Below are positions 1 to 8,214 of a stretch of 64,000 nucleotides of DNA, piece by piece (position 1 is the first letter of the stretch; each line of letters starts with the position of its first letter). Origin of the DNA: Actinomadura sp. DC4 (GTDB lineage Bacteria > Actinomycetota > Actinomycetes > Streptosporangiales > Streptosporangiaceae). The stretch covers positions 62,001 to 126,000 of the forward strand of contig NZ_JAUEQY010000031.1 in NCBI RefSeq assembly GCF_030406325.1, read 5' to 3'. The notes beneath the pieces are model-generated. The model saw only the letters and a program-made list of their open reading frames with translations, was not told the DNA's origin and ran no database searches. The position numbers and the translations under genes are program-made.

Positions 1-11
1 TTCGCGAAGTC

Positions 12-25
12 TACAGTTGTATACA
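12..25. promoter_or_regulatory. Candidate TetR operator
   Basis: Two overlapping dyads touch the start codon of the TetR gene: TACA-GT-TGTA (12-21) and TGTATACA (18-25). Short TACA/TGTA arms are typical of TetR-family operators. The position suggests autoregulation, and perhaps control of a divergent gene to the left of the window. Inferred from sequence symmetry only. Confidence 0.4.
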
Positions 26-585
26 TGGACGGTTCTCCTGCGGACGCACGGGCCGCGCCCCGGCGGCGGCGCGACGCCGCCGCGACCCGCGAGGCGATCC
101 TGGAATCCGCCCTGGCCGCCTTCTCCCGCTCCGGCTACGACGGCGTGGGCGTACGGGAGATCGCCCAGGCGGCCGGCGTGACGGCGACGCTGGTCAACCG
201 CTACTTCGGCGGCAAGGAGCGATTGTTCGCCGAGGCGGTGGAGGCCGCCTTCGCCTCCGCCGACCCGCTCGGCGGGGACGTGACCACGCTCGCCCGCGAC
301 GTCACGGAGGCGCTCTCGGCCCGTCCGGCGCCGGGCGACGCCTTCACGCTGATGCTCCGCTCGGCCGCGAACCCCCGGGCCGCGCGCATCCTGCGGAGCG
401 CCGTCGAACGCCATCTCTCACGGCACCTGGCGGCGTCACTGCCCGGAGCACGGGCGGACGAGCGTGCCGCGCTGGTCCTGGCCCTGATCGCGGGCGTACG
501 ACTCATGCGCGACGTCCTCACGCTCCCCGACGCCGACCCCGCGCACGTCGAGGCGCTGTTCGGGCTCCTGATCTCTCCCGAGTGA
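25..585 (+). CDS. TetR/AcrR family transcriptional regulator
   Basis: A 186-residue protein with the usual TetR layout. The N-terminal DNA-binding domain spans about residues 15-70: TREAILESA helix, GVREIAQAAGV turn, then the signature VNRYFGGKERLFAEAV at about 57-72. An alanine/leucine-rich ligand-binding domain follows. The N-terminus before the helix-turn-helix is short and arginine-rich (APRRRR). The ATG lies directly behind a dyad (12-25) with almost no leader in view, so the transcript may be leaderless or start to the left. The regulated gene is probably outside the window; the next gene to the right is convergent. The ligand cannot be deduced. Confidence 0.9.
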   Translation: MDGSPADARAAPRRRRDAAATREAILESALAAFSRSGYDGVGVREIAQAAGVTATLVNRYFGGKERLFAEAVEAAFASADPLGGDVTTLARDVTEALSARPAPGDAFTLMLRSAANPRAARILRSAVERHLSRHLAASLPGARADERAALVLALIAGVRLMRDVLTLPDADPAHVEALFGLLISPE

Positions 586-1004
586 CGAAGCGCAGGCAGG
601 GGAATCGGTCCGGGACACGGAGGCCGCCGTCGCCGAAGAGAAGAGCGTCACGTCCGCGATCCGCCTGGTGAAGGGGGGTGGTCCGGACCGGACGGGGAGA
701 ATCCATCCGTCGCAGAGCGCGGCGCCCAGCCGGGAACACGGGCCATGTCGCGGAGACGACCTCGCCGCCGGCTTCGGCGACCAGGACGGCGGTCAGGTCG
801 CGGCCAGGCCGGCTCCGGTCCCGGACTGCGGACTCCACCGCCGCGATGCGGTGCAGGCCGGCCGTCCGAGACCACCTGATGCAAGCGGGCCCACCGATCA
901 CGACCGTCTCCCGCTCATCGCGGGCGGAACCGGCGGATCTTCCGCTCCATCGCCTCTCGGCGTACCGCGGAGTGGCCGCGCCGCCGCTCGATCGGGTCAG
1001 GCCC
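586..1004. other. Intergenic gap, no recognisable gene
   Basis: This 419-bp stretch lies between two convergent genes (tetR and xdhC). Open frames cross it on both strands, but none shows a family motif, and high G+C alone explains them. I see no clear terminator hairpin with a U tract. Confidence 0.5.
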
Positions 1005-2108
1005 TCACATGCCGTGGATGCGGCCGGAGGTCTCGGTCAGGGCCTGGCCGCTGCCGCCCCAGCGGAGCTGGATGAGCTCGGCCGCGATGGAGACGGCCGT
1101 CTCCTCCGGGGTGCGGGCGCCGAGGTCGAGGCCGATCGGTGAGCGGAGCCGGGCGATCTCCTCCTCGGTCACGCCCGCCTCGCGGAGGCGTTCCAGCCGG
1201 TCCTCGTGCGTGCGGCGTGAGCCCATCGCCCCGACGTACCCCGCGCCGGTGCGCAGCGCCACCTCCAGCAGCGGCACGTCGAACTTCGGGTCGTGGGTCA
1301 GCACGCAGATGACCGTGCGCTCGTCCACGTCCGACTCGGTCTCGGTCAGGAACTTGTGGGGCCACTTCACCACGACCTCGTCGGCCTCGGGGAAGCGCTT
1401 GGCGGTCGCGAAGACCGGGCGGGCGTCGCAGACGGTCACGTGGTAGCCGAGGAACTTGCCGACACGGGCCACGGCGGCGGCGAAGTCGATCGCGCCGAAC
1501 ACCAGCATGCGGGGCGGCGGGGCGAAGGCGTGCACGAAGACGCCGAGCTCGTCCAGGCGGCGCTCGCCGTGCCGCCCGTACCGGCGGATTCCGGTCGTGC
1601 CCTGAGCGAGCATGCCGCGCGCGTCGTCGTCCACGGCCTCGTCCAGGCGGTCCACGCCGAGTGAGCCCTCCGCCCGGTCGGTCCACACGATCCGGCGGGC
1701 GCCGACCTCTCCGGGCCCCTCGATCACCGTGACGATCGCGACCGGCTCGTGGCGTTCGATGGAGGCGACCACCTCGCCGAACAGCGGGAAGGTCTCCCGG
1801 CTGATCGGCTCGACGAGGATGTCGAGGATGCCACCGCAGGTCAGCCCGACGGCGAACGCGTCGTCGTCGGTGACGCCGTACCGCTGCACGACCGCCTGGC
1901 CCGACTCCATGACCTCCTGCGCCAGCTCGTAGACCGCGCCCTCGACGCAGCCGCCGGACACGCTGCCCACGGCCTCGCCGTCGGCCGAGACGGCCATCGC
2001 GGCGCCGGCCGGGCGCGGGGCGCTGCGGAAGGTGTTGACGACGGTGGCCAGCCCGAAGGCCTCCTCCCCGTCGTACCACTTCCCGATCTCCCGGAGGACG
2101 TCACGCAT
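1005..2108 (-). CDS. XdhC/CoxF family molybdoenzyme accessory protein
   Basis: A 367-residue XdhC/CoxF-type protein. This family helps insert the sulfurated molybdenum cofactor into xanthine dehydrogenase or CO dehydrogenase-type enzymes. The N-terminal XdhC domain is visible as TVVNTFRSAPRPAGAAMAV and GSVSGGCVEGAV, followed by the LTCGGILDILVEP segment near residue 95. The C-terminal Rossmann-like domain begins at MLVFGAIDFAAAV and includes CVLTHDPKFDVPLL and GAMGSRRTHEDRL. The ATG overlaps the stop of the upstream VWA gene by 8 bp, so the trio MoxR-VWA-XdhC reads as one operon, in the order of coxD-coxE-coxF. No molybdoenzyme subunit gene is present here. Confidence 0.9.
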   Translation of the reverse strand: MRDVLREIGKWYDGEEAFGLATVVNTFRSAPRPAGAAMAVSADGEAVGSVSGGCVEGAVYELAQEVMESGQAVVQRYGVTDDDAFAVGLTCGGILDILVEPISRETFPLFGEVVASIERHEPVAIVTVIEGPGEVGARRIVWTDRAEGSLGVDRLDEAVDDDARGMLAQGTTGIRRYGRHGERRLDELGVFVHAFAPPPRMLVFGAIDFAAAVARVGKFLGYHVTVCDARPVFATAKRFPEADEVVVKWPHKFLTETESDVDERTVICVLTHDPKFDVPLLEVALRTGAGYVGAMGSRRTHEDRLERLREAGVTEEEIARLRSPIGLDLGARTPEETAVSIAAELIQLRWGGSGQALTETSGRIHGM

Positions 2109-3198
2109 TTCCGATCACCCCTGCCAGTTCTTCGAGTGCGGCGAGGCTGTGCCCGGCCACAAAGTCGTCAACGTACGGAAGCGCCGCGAGCATCCCTCCT
2201 GTGAGGGGTTCATACCCAGGTTGCGCTTTGTGGGGGTTCGACCAGACCACTCTGTGGGCGAGCCGGTGCAGCCGCGCCATCTGATCGCCGAGGAGGGACG
2301 CGTCGCCGCGCTCCCAGCCGTCGGAGGCGATCACCACGATCGCGCCGCGCGCCATGCCCCGCTGCCCGAAGCGGTCGAGGAACTCCTTCAGCTCCTCCCC
2401 CAGCCGCGTACCCCCGCTCCAGTCGGGGATCGCCGCCGAGACCGCCCTCATCGCCGCGTCCGGCTCGCGGTGCCGCAGCTCCCGCGTCACCCGCGTCAGC
2501 CGGGTGCCCGCGCTGAACACCTCGGTCGTACGGGGTGCCGAGCGCACCGCCGCGTGGGCGAAACGCAGGAGGACGTCGGCGTACGGGCTCATCGAGCCGC
2601 TCACGTCCACGATGAGGACCACGCGCCGGGCCCGCGTACGGTGCGCGCGGTAGTGCAGGCCGGAGATCTCGCCGCCGCGCCGCAGGATCGAGCGGACCGT
2701 ACGGTGCGCGTCGAGCCGTCCGCGGTGCCGCGCGGTGAACCTCCGCGAGCGGCGCTGCGCGGAGACGTCGTCCAGCAGGGCGAGGAGCCGGTGCACCTCG
2801 GCGCGTTCGGCCGCGTCGAGGCGCGCCACGTCGCGGGACCGCAGGATCTCGGTCTCGCTGGCCGTCGCGGCCGAGACGTCGCCGGTCCGGTCATCGTCGC
2901 CGCCGGTGCCGGGCGTGGCCGCGTGCCGTACGACCGTGACCGGCGGCGGGGCGCTCCTTCGCGCGGTGGCGGTGGTGCCGGAGAAGTACGCGGCGAAACA
3001 CCGGTCATAGCGCGGCAGGTCGGCGGGGTCGGCGCACATCGTGAGCCGCCCGGCCCAGTAGACGTCGCGGGCGTCGAGCACGTCGAGGTGGCTCACCGCG
3101 CCGATCATGGCCTGGACGCGCTCGGGATCGGCGCCCACACCGGCGGCCCGCAGCGTACGCGCGAAGCCGGTGAGCGTCTCGACGACGTCCCGTGCCAT
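2101..3198 (-). CDS. VWA domain-containing protein, CoxE-like
   Basis: A 365-residue protein of the CoxE/VWA-containing family. The C-terminal von Willebrand A domain (about 190-360) keeps a complete MIDAS: DVSGS at 198-202, a threonine in SGGTRLGEEL near 264, and ASDGWERGD near 291-299. The N-terminal half is helical with a charged linker. Family members work with MoxR-type AAA+ ATPases as chaperone pairs that mature metalloenzymes. The gene starts 4 bp after the moxR-like gene ends and overlaps xdhC, so the three are surely co-transcribed. The substrate enzyme is unknown. Confidence 0.88.
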   Translation of the reverse strand: MARDVVETLTGFARTLRAAGVGADPERVQAMIGAVSHLDVLDARDVYWAGRLTMCADPADLPRYDRCFAAYFSGTTATARRSAPPPVTVVRHAATPGTGGDDDRTGDVSAATASETEILRSRDVARLDAAERAEVHRLLALLDDVSAQRRSRRFTARHRGRLDAHRTVRSILRRGGEISGLHYRAHRTRARRVVLIVDVSGSMSPYADVLLRFAHAAVRSAPRTTEVFSAGTRLTRVTRELRHREPDAAMRAVSAAIPDWSGGTRLGEELKEFLDRFGQRGMARGAIVVIASDGWERGDASLLGDQMARLHRLAHRVVWSNPHKAQPGYEPLTGGMLAALPYVDDFVAGHSLAALEELAGVIGNA

Positions 3199-3202
3199 CC
3201 GG

Positions 3203-4117
3203 TCACGCCCCGTTGAACAGCGTCTCGATGCCGCCGGCGACCACGCGCTCGGTGTCCTCGCGGTACTTCAGGACGGTGCCGAGCGTCACCGCCGCGGTGT
3301 CGGGGTCGAGGTCGCGCGCGCCGAGGGCGACGAGCGCCTCGGTCCAGTCGAGGCTCTCGGCGATCCCCGGCGCCTTGAGCAGGTCGAGCCCGCGCAGCCT
3401 GCCCGCGGCGCCCGCCACCTGCCGTACGAGACTCTCGGCCGCCTCCGGCAGCCGCCGCCGGATGATCGCCACCTCCCGGTCGAACGCGGGGTGCTCCAGC
3501 CAGTGGTAGAGACAACGGCGCTTGAGGGCGTCGTGCACCTCGCGCGTACGGTTGGAGGTGACGACGACGACCGGCGGGCGTTCGGCGCTGATCGTGCCCA
3601 GCTCGGGGATGGAGATCGTGAAGTCGCTGAGCACCTCCAGCAGGAAGGCCTCGAACTCGTCGTCGGCCCGGTCGATCTCGTCGACGAGCAGGACGCTCGG
3701 GCGCGCCTCGGTGGAGGTCTCCAGTGCCTGGAGCAGCGGCCGGGAGACGAGGAACCTCCGGTCGTACAGCTCCGACTCCAGGCGCTGAACGTCGGTGACG
3801 CCCGCCGCCTCGGCCGCCCGCAGGTGCAGGAGCTGGCGGGGGAAGTCCCAGTCGTACAGGGCCTGCGCGGCGTCCAGGCCCTCGTAACACTGCAGGCGGA
3901 TCAGGGGAACGTCCAGGATGGCCGCGAGGGTCTTGGCCAGTTCGGTCTTGCCGACCCCCGCCTCACCTTCGAGGAACAGCGGCCGGCGCATGCGCAGGCC
4001 GAGGAAGCAGGCGGTCGCGAGTCCGTCGTCGGACAGGTACGAGTGCCGTTCGAGGGCCTCACTCAGGTCCTGCGGCGACGCGAAGTCCGATGCCGGTGTT
4101 GACGTGGTATGCGGCAC
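3203..4117 (-). CDS. MoxR family AAA+ ATPase, CoxD-like
   Basis: A 304-residue MoxR-type AAA+ ATPase. Walker A is GEAGVGKT at residues 51-58, Walker B is VLLVDEID at 142-149, and a sensor-1 segment reads VVVTSNRTRE near 180. The CoxD subgroup remodels the active site of form I CO dehydrogenases; other MoxR proteins mature different metalloenzymes. It is the first gene of the operon with the VWA and XdhC genes. Directly upstream is an unrelated Nudix gene, so the catalytic subunits usually found here (coxM, coxS, coxL) are missing. Confidence 0.9.
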   Translation of the reverse strand: MPHTTSTPASDFASPQDLSEALERHSYLSDDGLATACFLGLRMRRPLFLEGEAGVGKTELAKTLAAILDVPLIRLQCYEGLDAAQALYDWDFPRQLLHLRAAEAAGVTDVQRLESELYDRRFLVSRPLLQALETSTEARPSVLLVDEIDRADDEFEAFLLEVLSDFTISIPELGTISAERPPVVVVTSNRTREVHDALKRRCLYHWLEHPAFDREVAIIRRRLPEAAESLVRQVAGAAGRLRGLDLLKAPGIAESLDWTEALVALGARDLDPDTAAVTLGTVLKYREDTERVVAGGIETLFNGA

Positions 4118-4152
4118 GCCCTAAAGGCTACTTCCCGCCGCACCGCCCCAGA

Positions 4153-4647
4153 TCATGAAGGCGACATGTAGACGAGGCCGCCCGCCTCCCGCGCCCGGAG
4201 CGCGGCGGGCAGTCGGTCGCCCACGTGACCGAGCAGGGTGGCCGCCTTGCCGGGCTCGAAGAACGCGTGGTCGTCGAGCTCGTCCTCCTGGAGCCGGATC
4301 CGGTCGGGGTTCTCCAGGATGCCGGCGTCGAAGATGAAACTGACGGTGGGCCGCGGCCGCTCGGCCCGCGCGGGCCGCCAGTCGACGAGGAGCAACGGCC
4401 CGAGGGGAAGGTCGAGGCCGAGCTCTTCCTTGATCTCCCGGGCACAGGCGGCCTCGGGCGACTCGTTGTCGTCGGCGGTCCCGCCGGGGAACAACCAGTG
4501 GTCACGGTAGTTGGGCTTGACGAGCAGCACCCGGCCGCCGCCATCGGTGATCAGCGCCCCCGCGGTGACGAACGCGGCGGCCAGGCCGGCGTAGTAGATC
4601 TCCGGCTCGACGAACGAACCCCGCTGCTTACCCCCGTCATCGTTCAC
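4153..4647 (-). CDS. Nudix hydrolase
   Basis: A 164-residue Nudix hydrolase, a family that cleaves nucleoside diphosphates linked to another moiety. The complete Nudix box lies at residues 56-78: G56, E62, then REIKEELGL from 70, matching G-x5-E-x7-REUxEExGU. The preceding WLFPGG is also typical. The substrate cannot be read from the sequence. It ends 35 bp before the MoxR-like gene on the same strand, so co-transcription is possible but a functional link is not evident. Confidence 0.9.
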   Translation of the reverse strand: MNDDGGKQRGSFVEPEIYYAGLAAAFVTAGALITDGGGRVLLVKPNYRDHWLFPGGTADDNESPEAACAREIKEELGLDLPLGPLLLVDWRPARAERPRPTVSFIFDAGILENPDRIRLQEDELDDHAFFEPGKAATLLGHVGDRLPAALRAREAGGLVYMSPS

Positions 4648-4849
4648 CCGCAGCAGGCTACGCGAGTCACTCCGGGCAGAGGTCCCGGGTCACGGGGATG
4701 GCGGCGAAGCCTGCCCACCCGAGAAACGACCGCCTCATCAGAAAACTCAGCACCATTCAGGGGCCACGAGATCACTATCCCCTCATATCGACACCTTTAC
4801 CCCCAAGTGGTCCGGCTGAGTGGATCCAATAACCCCAGGTCACACACCT

Positions 4850-4878
4850 TTGACCACCTAGCGGGCAGATGCTAACGT
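4850..4878 (+). promoter_or_regulatory. Probable housekeeping sigma promoter of the DUF6879-NLR operon
   Basis: TTGACC (4850-4855) is followed after exactly 17 bp by TAACGT (4873-4878), matching the actinobacterial SigA/HrdB pattern TTGAC-17-TAnnnT. It lies 36 bp upstream of the first gene of the operon. The surrounding sequence is clearly more A+T-rich than the coding DNA. Confidence 0.6.
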
Positions 4879-4913
4879 CCTGAAAATAGACCAGCATCTC
4901 ACCGGGAGCACAA

Positions 4914-5183
4914 ATGCCCAAGAAATGGGAAGCCGATTCCTCCGCCTCATTCTTGCGGCGTCTCGGCAAGTCTTCGCATGAATTAGGACAGACTTCCGGC
5001 AATTCCAGCTGCCCGGACATCTGGGAGCTGGACAACGGAGATGTCGCGGTGATCGGCCAGGATCTCACGTCGGAATACGAGGCCAGGCTACCGGCGGGCG
5101 TCAGCGTCGACCCAGGTGAACGCCTTGTGATTATCCCTCGCAAGACCATCACCGCGGCAAAGGCAGATATTCCCGATGAGTGA
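4914..5183 (+). CDS. Small hypothetical protein upstream of DUF6879
   Basis: An 89-residue protein with no domain I can name. The N-terminus is polar and serine-rich. The middle reads CPDIWELDNGDVAVIGQDLT, and the C-terminal part ERLVIIPRKTITAAKA suggests a small beta-rich fold. From general familiarity, proteins with this C-P-x-x-W-E-L pattern often sit directly before DUF6879 genes in actinomycetes. A GGGAG Shine-Dalgarno lies near 4904-4908 and a good promoter at 4850-4878. The end overlaps the next start by 8 bp, which indicates translational coupling. It may be an antitoxin-like or regulatory partner, but that is speculation. Confidence 0.8.
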   Translation: MPKKWEADSSASFLRRLGKSSHELGQTSGNSSCPDIWELDNGDVAVIGQDLTSEYEARLPAGVSVDPGERLVIIPRKTITAAKADIPDE

Positions 5184-5796
5184 TCTTCTTGACGGCGCAT
5201 CGGGTGAGCGAATGGAACTCGATGCCTACTACGCCGATTTCGAGAAGAACTTCTGGAACATAACCGATCTCGGCTTCTGGAAGCTTGAACGCCAGCAGGT
5301 CTTCAAAGAGCCCGGATACGACAGCTGGACGGCATTCGCACACGGCGACTGGGACGAGTCGATACGCCTCCTCGAGGCCGGACGTGCGGACATGCTGGAC
5401 TACCACCGCAAGATCGCCGAGCACGGCTTCGTCGCCGCGCGAGTCCGGGTGGTCGAAGAGCCGATCAGCGCGTACCTGCAGTGGGAGCTCAACGCGCTGC
5501 GCGTGCGGGACGAGTGCGGCGGCGGCGTACGCGTCGTCCGGCCGGCGCAGATCACGCGGTTCGAAACCGACGGGCCGCTACCCGAGATCTACACTCTCGG
5601 GCCGCACGTCATGTACGAGGCCGTCTACGACGAGGAAGGCGTGCTCGACTCCGTGGTCCGTTACCTCGACCGCGGTCTGATCGCGCGTTGCCAGCGCTTC
5701 GTCGCGGACCTCTACGAGATGGGCGAACCTCTCGGGCGCTACTTCGCACGTCAGGTGGCGCCCCTCCCTCCTCCCGGCCCGCAGCGCCAGGGCTGA
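5176..5796 (+). CDS. DUF6879 family protein
   Basis: A 206-residue soluble protein resembling the actinobacterial DUF6879 family. Visible features are an aromatic N-terminus (AYYADFEKNFWNITDLGFWKLE), a central helical part with RVRVVEEPISAYLQWEL, and a C-terminal sheet with YTLGPHVMYEAVYDEEGV followed by a long helix. No catalytic motif is evident. Members usually appear next to helix-turn-helix regulators or signalling proteins in actinomycetes, and their function is unknown. Here it is the middle gene of a three-gene operon: it overlaps the small gene before it and lies 18 bp before the NB-ARC/TPR gene. It has no copy of the RHIM-like motif seen in that neighbour. Confidence 0.8.
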   Translation: MSDLLDGASGERMELDAYYADFEKNFWNITDLGFWKLERQQVFKEPGYDSWTAFAHGDWDESIRLLEAGRADMLDYHRKIAEHGFVAARVRVVEEPISAYLQWELNALRVRDECGGGVRVVRPAQITRFETDGPLPEIYTLGPHVMYEAVYDEEGVLDSVVRYLDRGLIARCQRFVADLYEMGEPLGRYFARQVAPLPPPGPQRQG

Positions 5797-5814
5797 CATC
5801 TCCGGAGGCCAGTG

Positions 5815-8214
5815 ATGCGCGGCGAGGATCCGGACGGGCCCGACGAAGAGCTCCGGCACGCCAACCGGTTCGGCGGCACGGGCGGTGACGTCGTCCAGGC
5901 GCGCGACGTGCAGGGCGGAGTCCATTTCCACGGCTACGTCCCGGCCTTCGCGGTGACACCGCGGCAGCTTCCCGGCGGTGTCCGCGGGTTCGTCAATCGC
6001 CATGCGGAGCTGGCGCGGCTCGACGACATCGCCGCCGACCACCGGGAGCCCTCCGTGTCCGCCGTCGCGGTGATCACGGGCACGGCCGGTGTCGGGAAGA
6101 CGTCGCTCGCGTTGCACTGGGCCCACGGCGCCCGTCAGCGCTTCTCCGCCGGTGAGCTGTACGTGAACCTCCGCGGCTACGACCCCGGGCCTCCCGCGAC
6201 GCCGGAACAGGTCCTGGACCGGTTCCTGCGCGACCTCGGCGTTCCCACCGCGGCGATACCCGCGGGGCTCGAGGACAGAGCGTCGCTCTACCGGTCGATC
6301 CTGGCGGATCGGCGGATGCTGATCGTCCTCGACAACGCCGCGAGCGCGAGCCAGGTACGGCCCCTGTTACCGGGCACACCCGGCTCCCTGGTCCTGGTGA
6401 CCAGCCGCAGCCGCCTGTCCGGCCTGGTGGCGCGCGAAGGCGCGTACCGCCTCGGCGTCGGCATGCTCCTCGAGGCCGATGCCGTCGCGCTGCTGCGAGC
6501 CGTCACCACCGGCTACCGAGGTGAGGATCAGCCGCACGAGCTCAGGGAGCTGGCCGGGTTGTGCGCACGGCTGCCGCTCGCGCTTCGCATCGCCGCGGAG
6601 CGGGCGGCGAGCCGTCCGCTGATGATGCTCGGCGAGCTGATCGCGGACCTACGCGACGAGTCCGCGCTGTGGAACGCCCTGAGCGCGGAGGACGATGAGG
6701 AGACCGACGCGGTGCGTACGGTGTTCGCCTGGTCCTACCGCGCTCTTCCTGAGCAGGAGGCGCGCCTTTTCCGATTCCTCGGGGTGCATCCCGGCAACGA
6801 TTTCAGTCTGCCCGCCGCCGCGGCGGTCGTCGGCATCACGCCGGCGCAGGCGCGGCAGCAGCTCGACGTGCTGGTCGGCGCTCACCTGATGGAGCAGAGC
6901 GCTCCCGGGAGATACCGCTTTCATGATCTACTCCGCGCCTACGCGGTCGACCAGCTCCACCATCTCGAGTCCGGCGACGCGCGGATCGAGGCTCTGCGGC
7001 GAGTGCTCGGCTGGTACCTCCACACCGCGGACGCGGCCCAGCTCGTCCTCAGCCCATTCGACGGCTATCCCCTTGATCAGCGGGTACCGGCCGACGTCGC
7101 ACCGCTCGCCTTCGACGGATACGAACCGGCCTACCGCTGGTACCAGACGGAGAGCGTCAACCTCGTGGCGGCGACCCGTATCGCCGCCGCGGCCGGCCTC
7201 CACTCCACCGCCTGGCGTCTGTCCGCCGTACTGCGCGGGATCTACATGCATCAGAACGCCTTCGATGACTGGGTCGTCACCGCGCGCGTCGGCGTCGACG
7301 CCGCGGCACAGGCAGGTGACCGTCCCGGTGAGGCCGAGGCGCTCGAGAGCCTCGGAAAGGCGTATTTCCAGTCCCTGCGGCTCTACGAGGCGGAGGAGGC
7401 CCATCGGGCCGCCCTGGTCATCCGCCGCGAGATCGGCGACCGCTTCGGCGAGGCCGTGTCCGTCAATGCCCTTGGGCTGCTGGGACTGCGGCACAGGCGG
7501 CTCGACGAGGCGGAGTCTCGCTTCGAGCAGAGCACGGCGATCTTCCGTGAGCTGGGTGATCGGCGCTGGGTGGCGCTCCTGCAGGCGAACCTCGCGGAGG
7601 CGCACTGCGAACTGGCCGAGTACGAAGCCGCCGTGAGCGGGCTCGGCGTCGCGCTGGGCGTCTTCCGTGACCTGGGCGACCGGAGTTGCGAGGGCAACGC
7701 GTTGTTCCTGCTCAGCTGGGCACGGCGGGAGCTGGGGCGGACAGGTGACGCCCGTGCGTCCATCGACGAGGCACTGACGATCGCCTCGGAGGAAGAGAAC
7801 CCGGTCTGGCAGGCTCACTGGCTCGTCGAGCTGGCGAAGGTGCAGCGAACGGCGGGACAGCCCGGCGAAGCGCTGAACTCCTACCAGCGGGCCGCGTCGA
7901 TCCAGCGGAAGCTGGGCGACCGGAGCCGCGAGGCCGCCGCGCTGGACGGAACGGGCGAGGCCTACCAGGAGCTCGGTCGCTTCGCCGAGGCGGCGAACTT
8001 CCATCGCCAGGCCGCCGCGACCCACCGGCAGTTCGGGGACCGCTGGCAGCTCGCCGTCGCGCTGCACCACCTCGCCATGGCGCTCGACCGTACGGACGCG
8101 TCCGAACAGGCGCGGGCGCACCGGGAGGAGGCGCTGGTTCTGCTCGAGGCCTTCGACGATCCCAAGGCGGTGTCGTTGGCCCGGCGCGTCAGCGAGGGCC
8201 TGCGGACCCCGTAG
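5815..8214 (+). CDS. NLR-like NB-ARC ATPase with C-terminal TPR repeats and N-terminal RHIM-like motif
   Basis: About 799 residues. The N-terminal 45 residues are disordered but contain the compact motif VQARDVQGGVHFHG (residues about 27-40), which resembles RHIM-like bacterial amyloid signalling sequences found at NLR N-termini. A STAND-class NB-ARC follows: Walker A GTAGVGKT near 89-96, Walker B MLIVLDNA near 168-175, the sensor segment VLVTSRSR near 194-201, and RLPLALRIA further on. The rest is a winged-helix region and about seven TPR repeats ending near 780, of the pattern ALxxxGxxxxxLGxxxEA. It looks like an AfsR-type protein with the SARP DNA-binding domain replaced by the short motif. 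A GTG (5812) precedes the chosen ATG; CCGGAGG at 5802-5808 spaces better to the ATG. It is a likely ligand-gated signalling ATPase; no effector domain is fused. Confidence 0.88.
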   Translation: MRGEDPDGPDEELRHANRFGGTGGDVVQARDVQGGVHFHGYVPAFAVTPRQLPGGVRGFVNRHAELARLDDIAADHREPSVSAVAVITGTAGVGKTSLALHWAHGARQRFSAGELYVNLRGYDPGPPATPEQVLDRFLRDLGVPTAAIPAGLEDRASLYRSILADRRMLIVLDNAASASQVRPLLPGTPGSLVLVTSRSRLSGLVAREGAYRLGVGMLLEADAVALLRAVTTGYRGEDQPHELRELAGLCARLPLALRIAAERAASRPLMMLGELIADLRDESALWNALSAEDDEETDAVRTVFAWSYRALPEQEARLFRFLGVHPGNDFSLPAAAAVVGITPAQARQQLDVLVGAHLMEQSAPGRYRFHDLLRAYAVDQLHHLESGDARIEALRRVLGWYLHTADAAQLVLSPFDGYPLDQRVPADVAPLAFDGYEPAYRWYQTESVNLVAATRIAAAAGLHSTAWRLSAVLRGIYMHQNAFDDWVVTARVGVDAAAQAGDRPGEAEALESLGKAYFQSLRLYEAEEAHRAALVIRREIGDRFGEAVSVNALGLLGLRHRRLDEAESRFEQSTAIFRELGDRRWVALLQANLAEAHCELAEYEAAVSGLGVALGVFRDLGDRSCEGNALFLLSWARRELGRTGDARASIDEALTIASEEENPVWQAHWLVELAKVQRTAGQPGEALNSYQRAASIQRKLGDRSREAAALDGTGEAYQELGRFAEAANFHRQAAATHRQFGDRWQLAVALHHLAMALDRTDASEQARAHREEALVLLEAFDDPKAVSLARRVSEGLRTP

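Noticed and set aside
586-1004. Overlapping minus-strand frames that looked protein-like (DLTAVLVAEAGGEVV)
   Set aside because: No start signal, no family match, and the frame runs antisense into the tetR gene.
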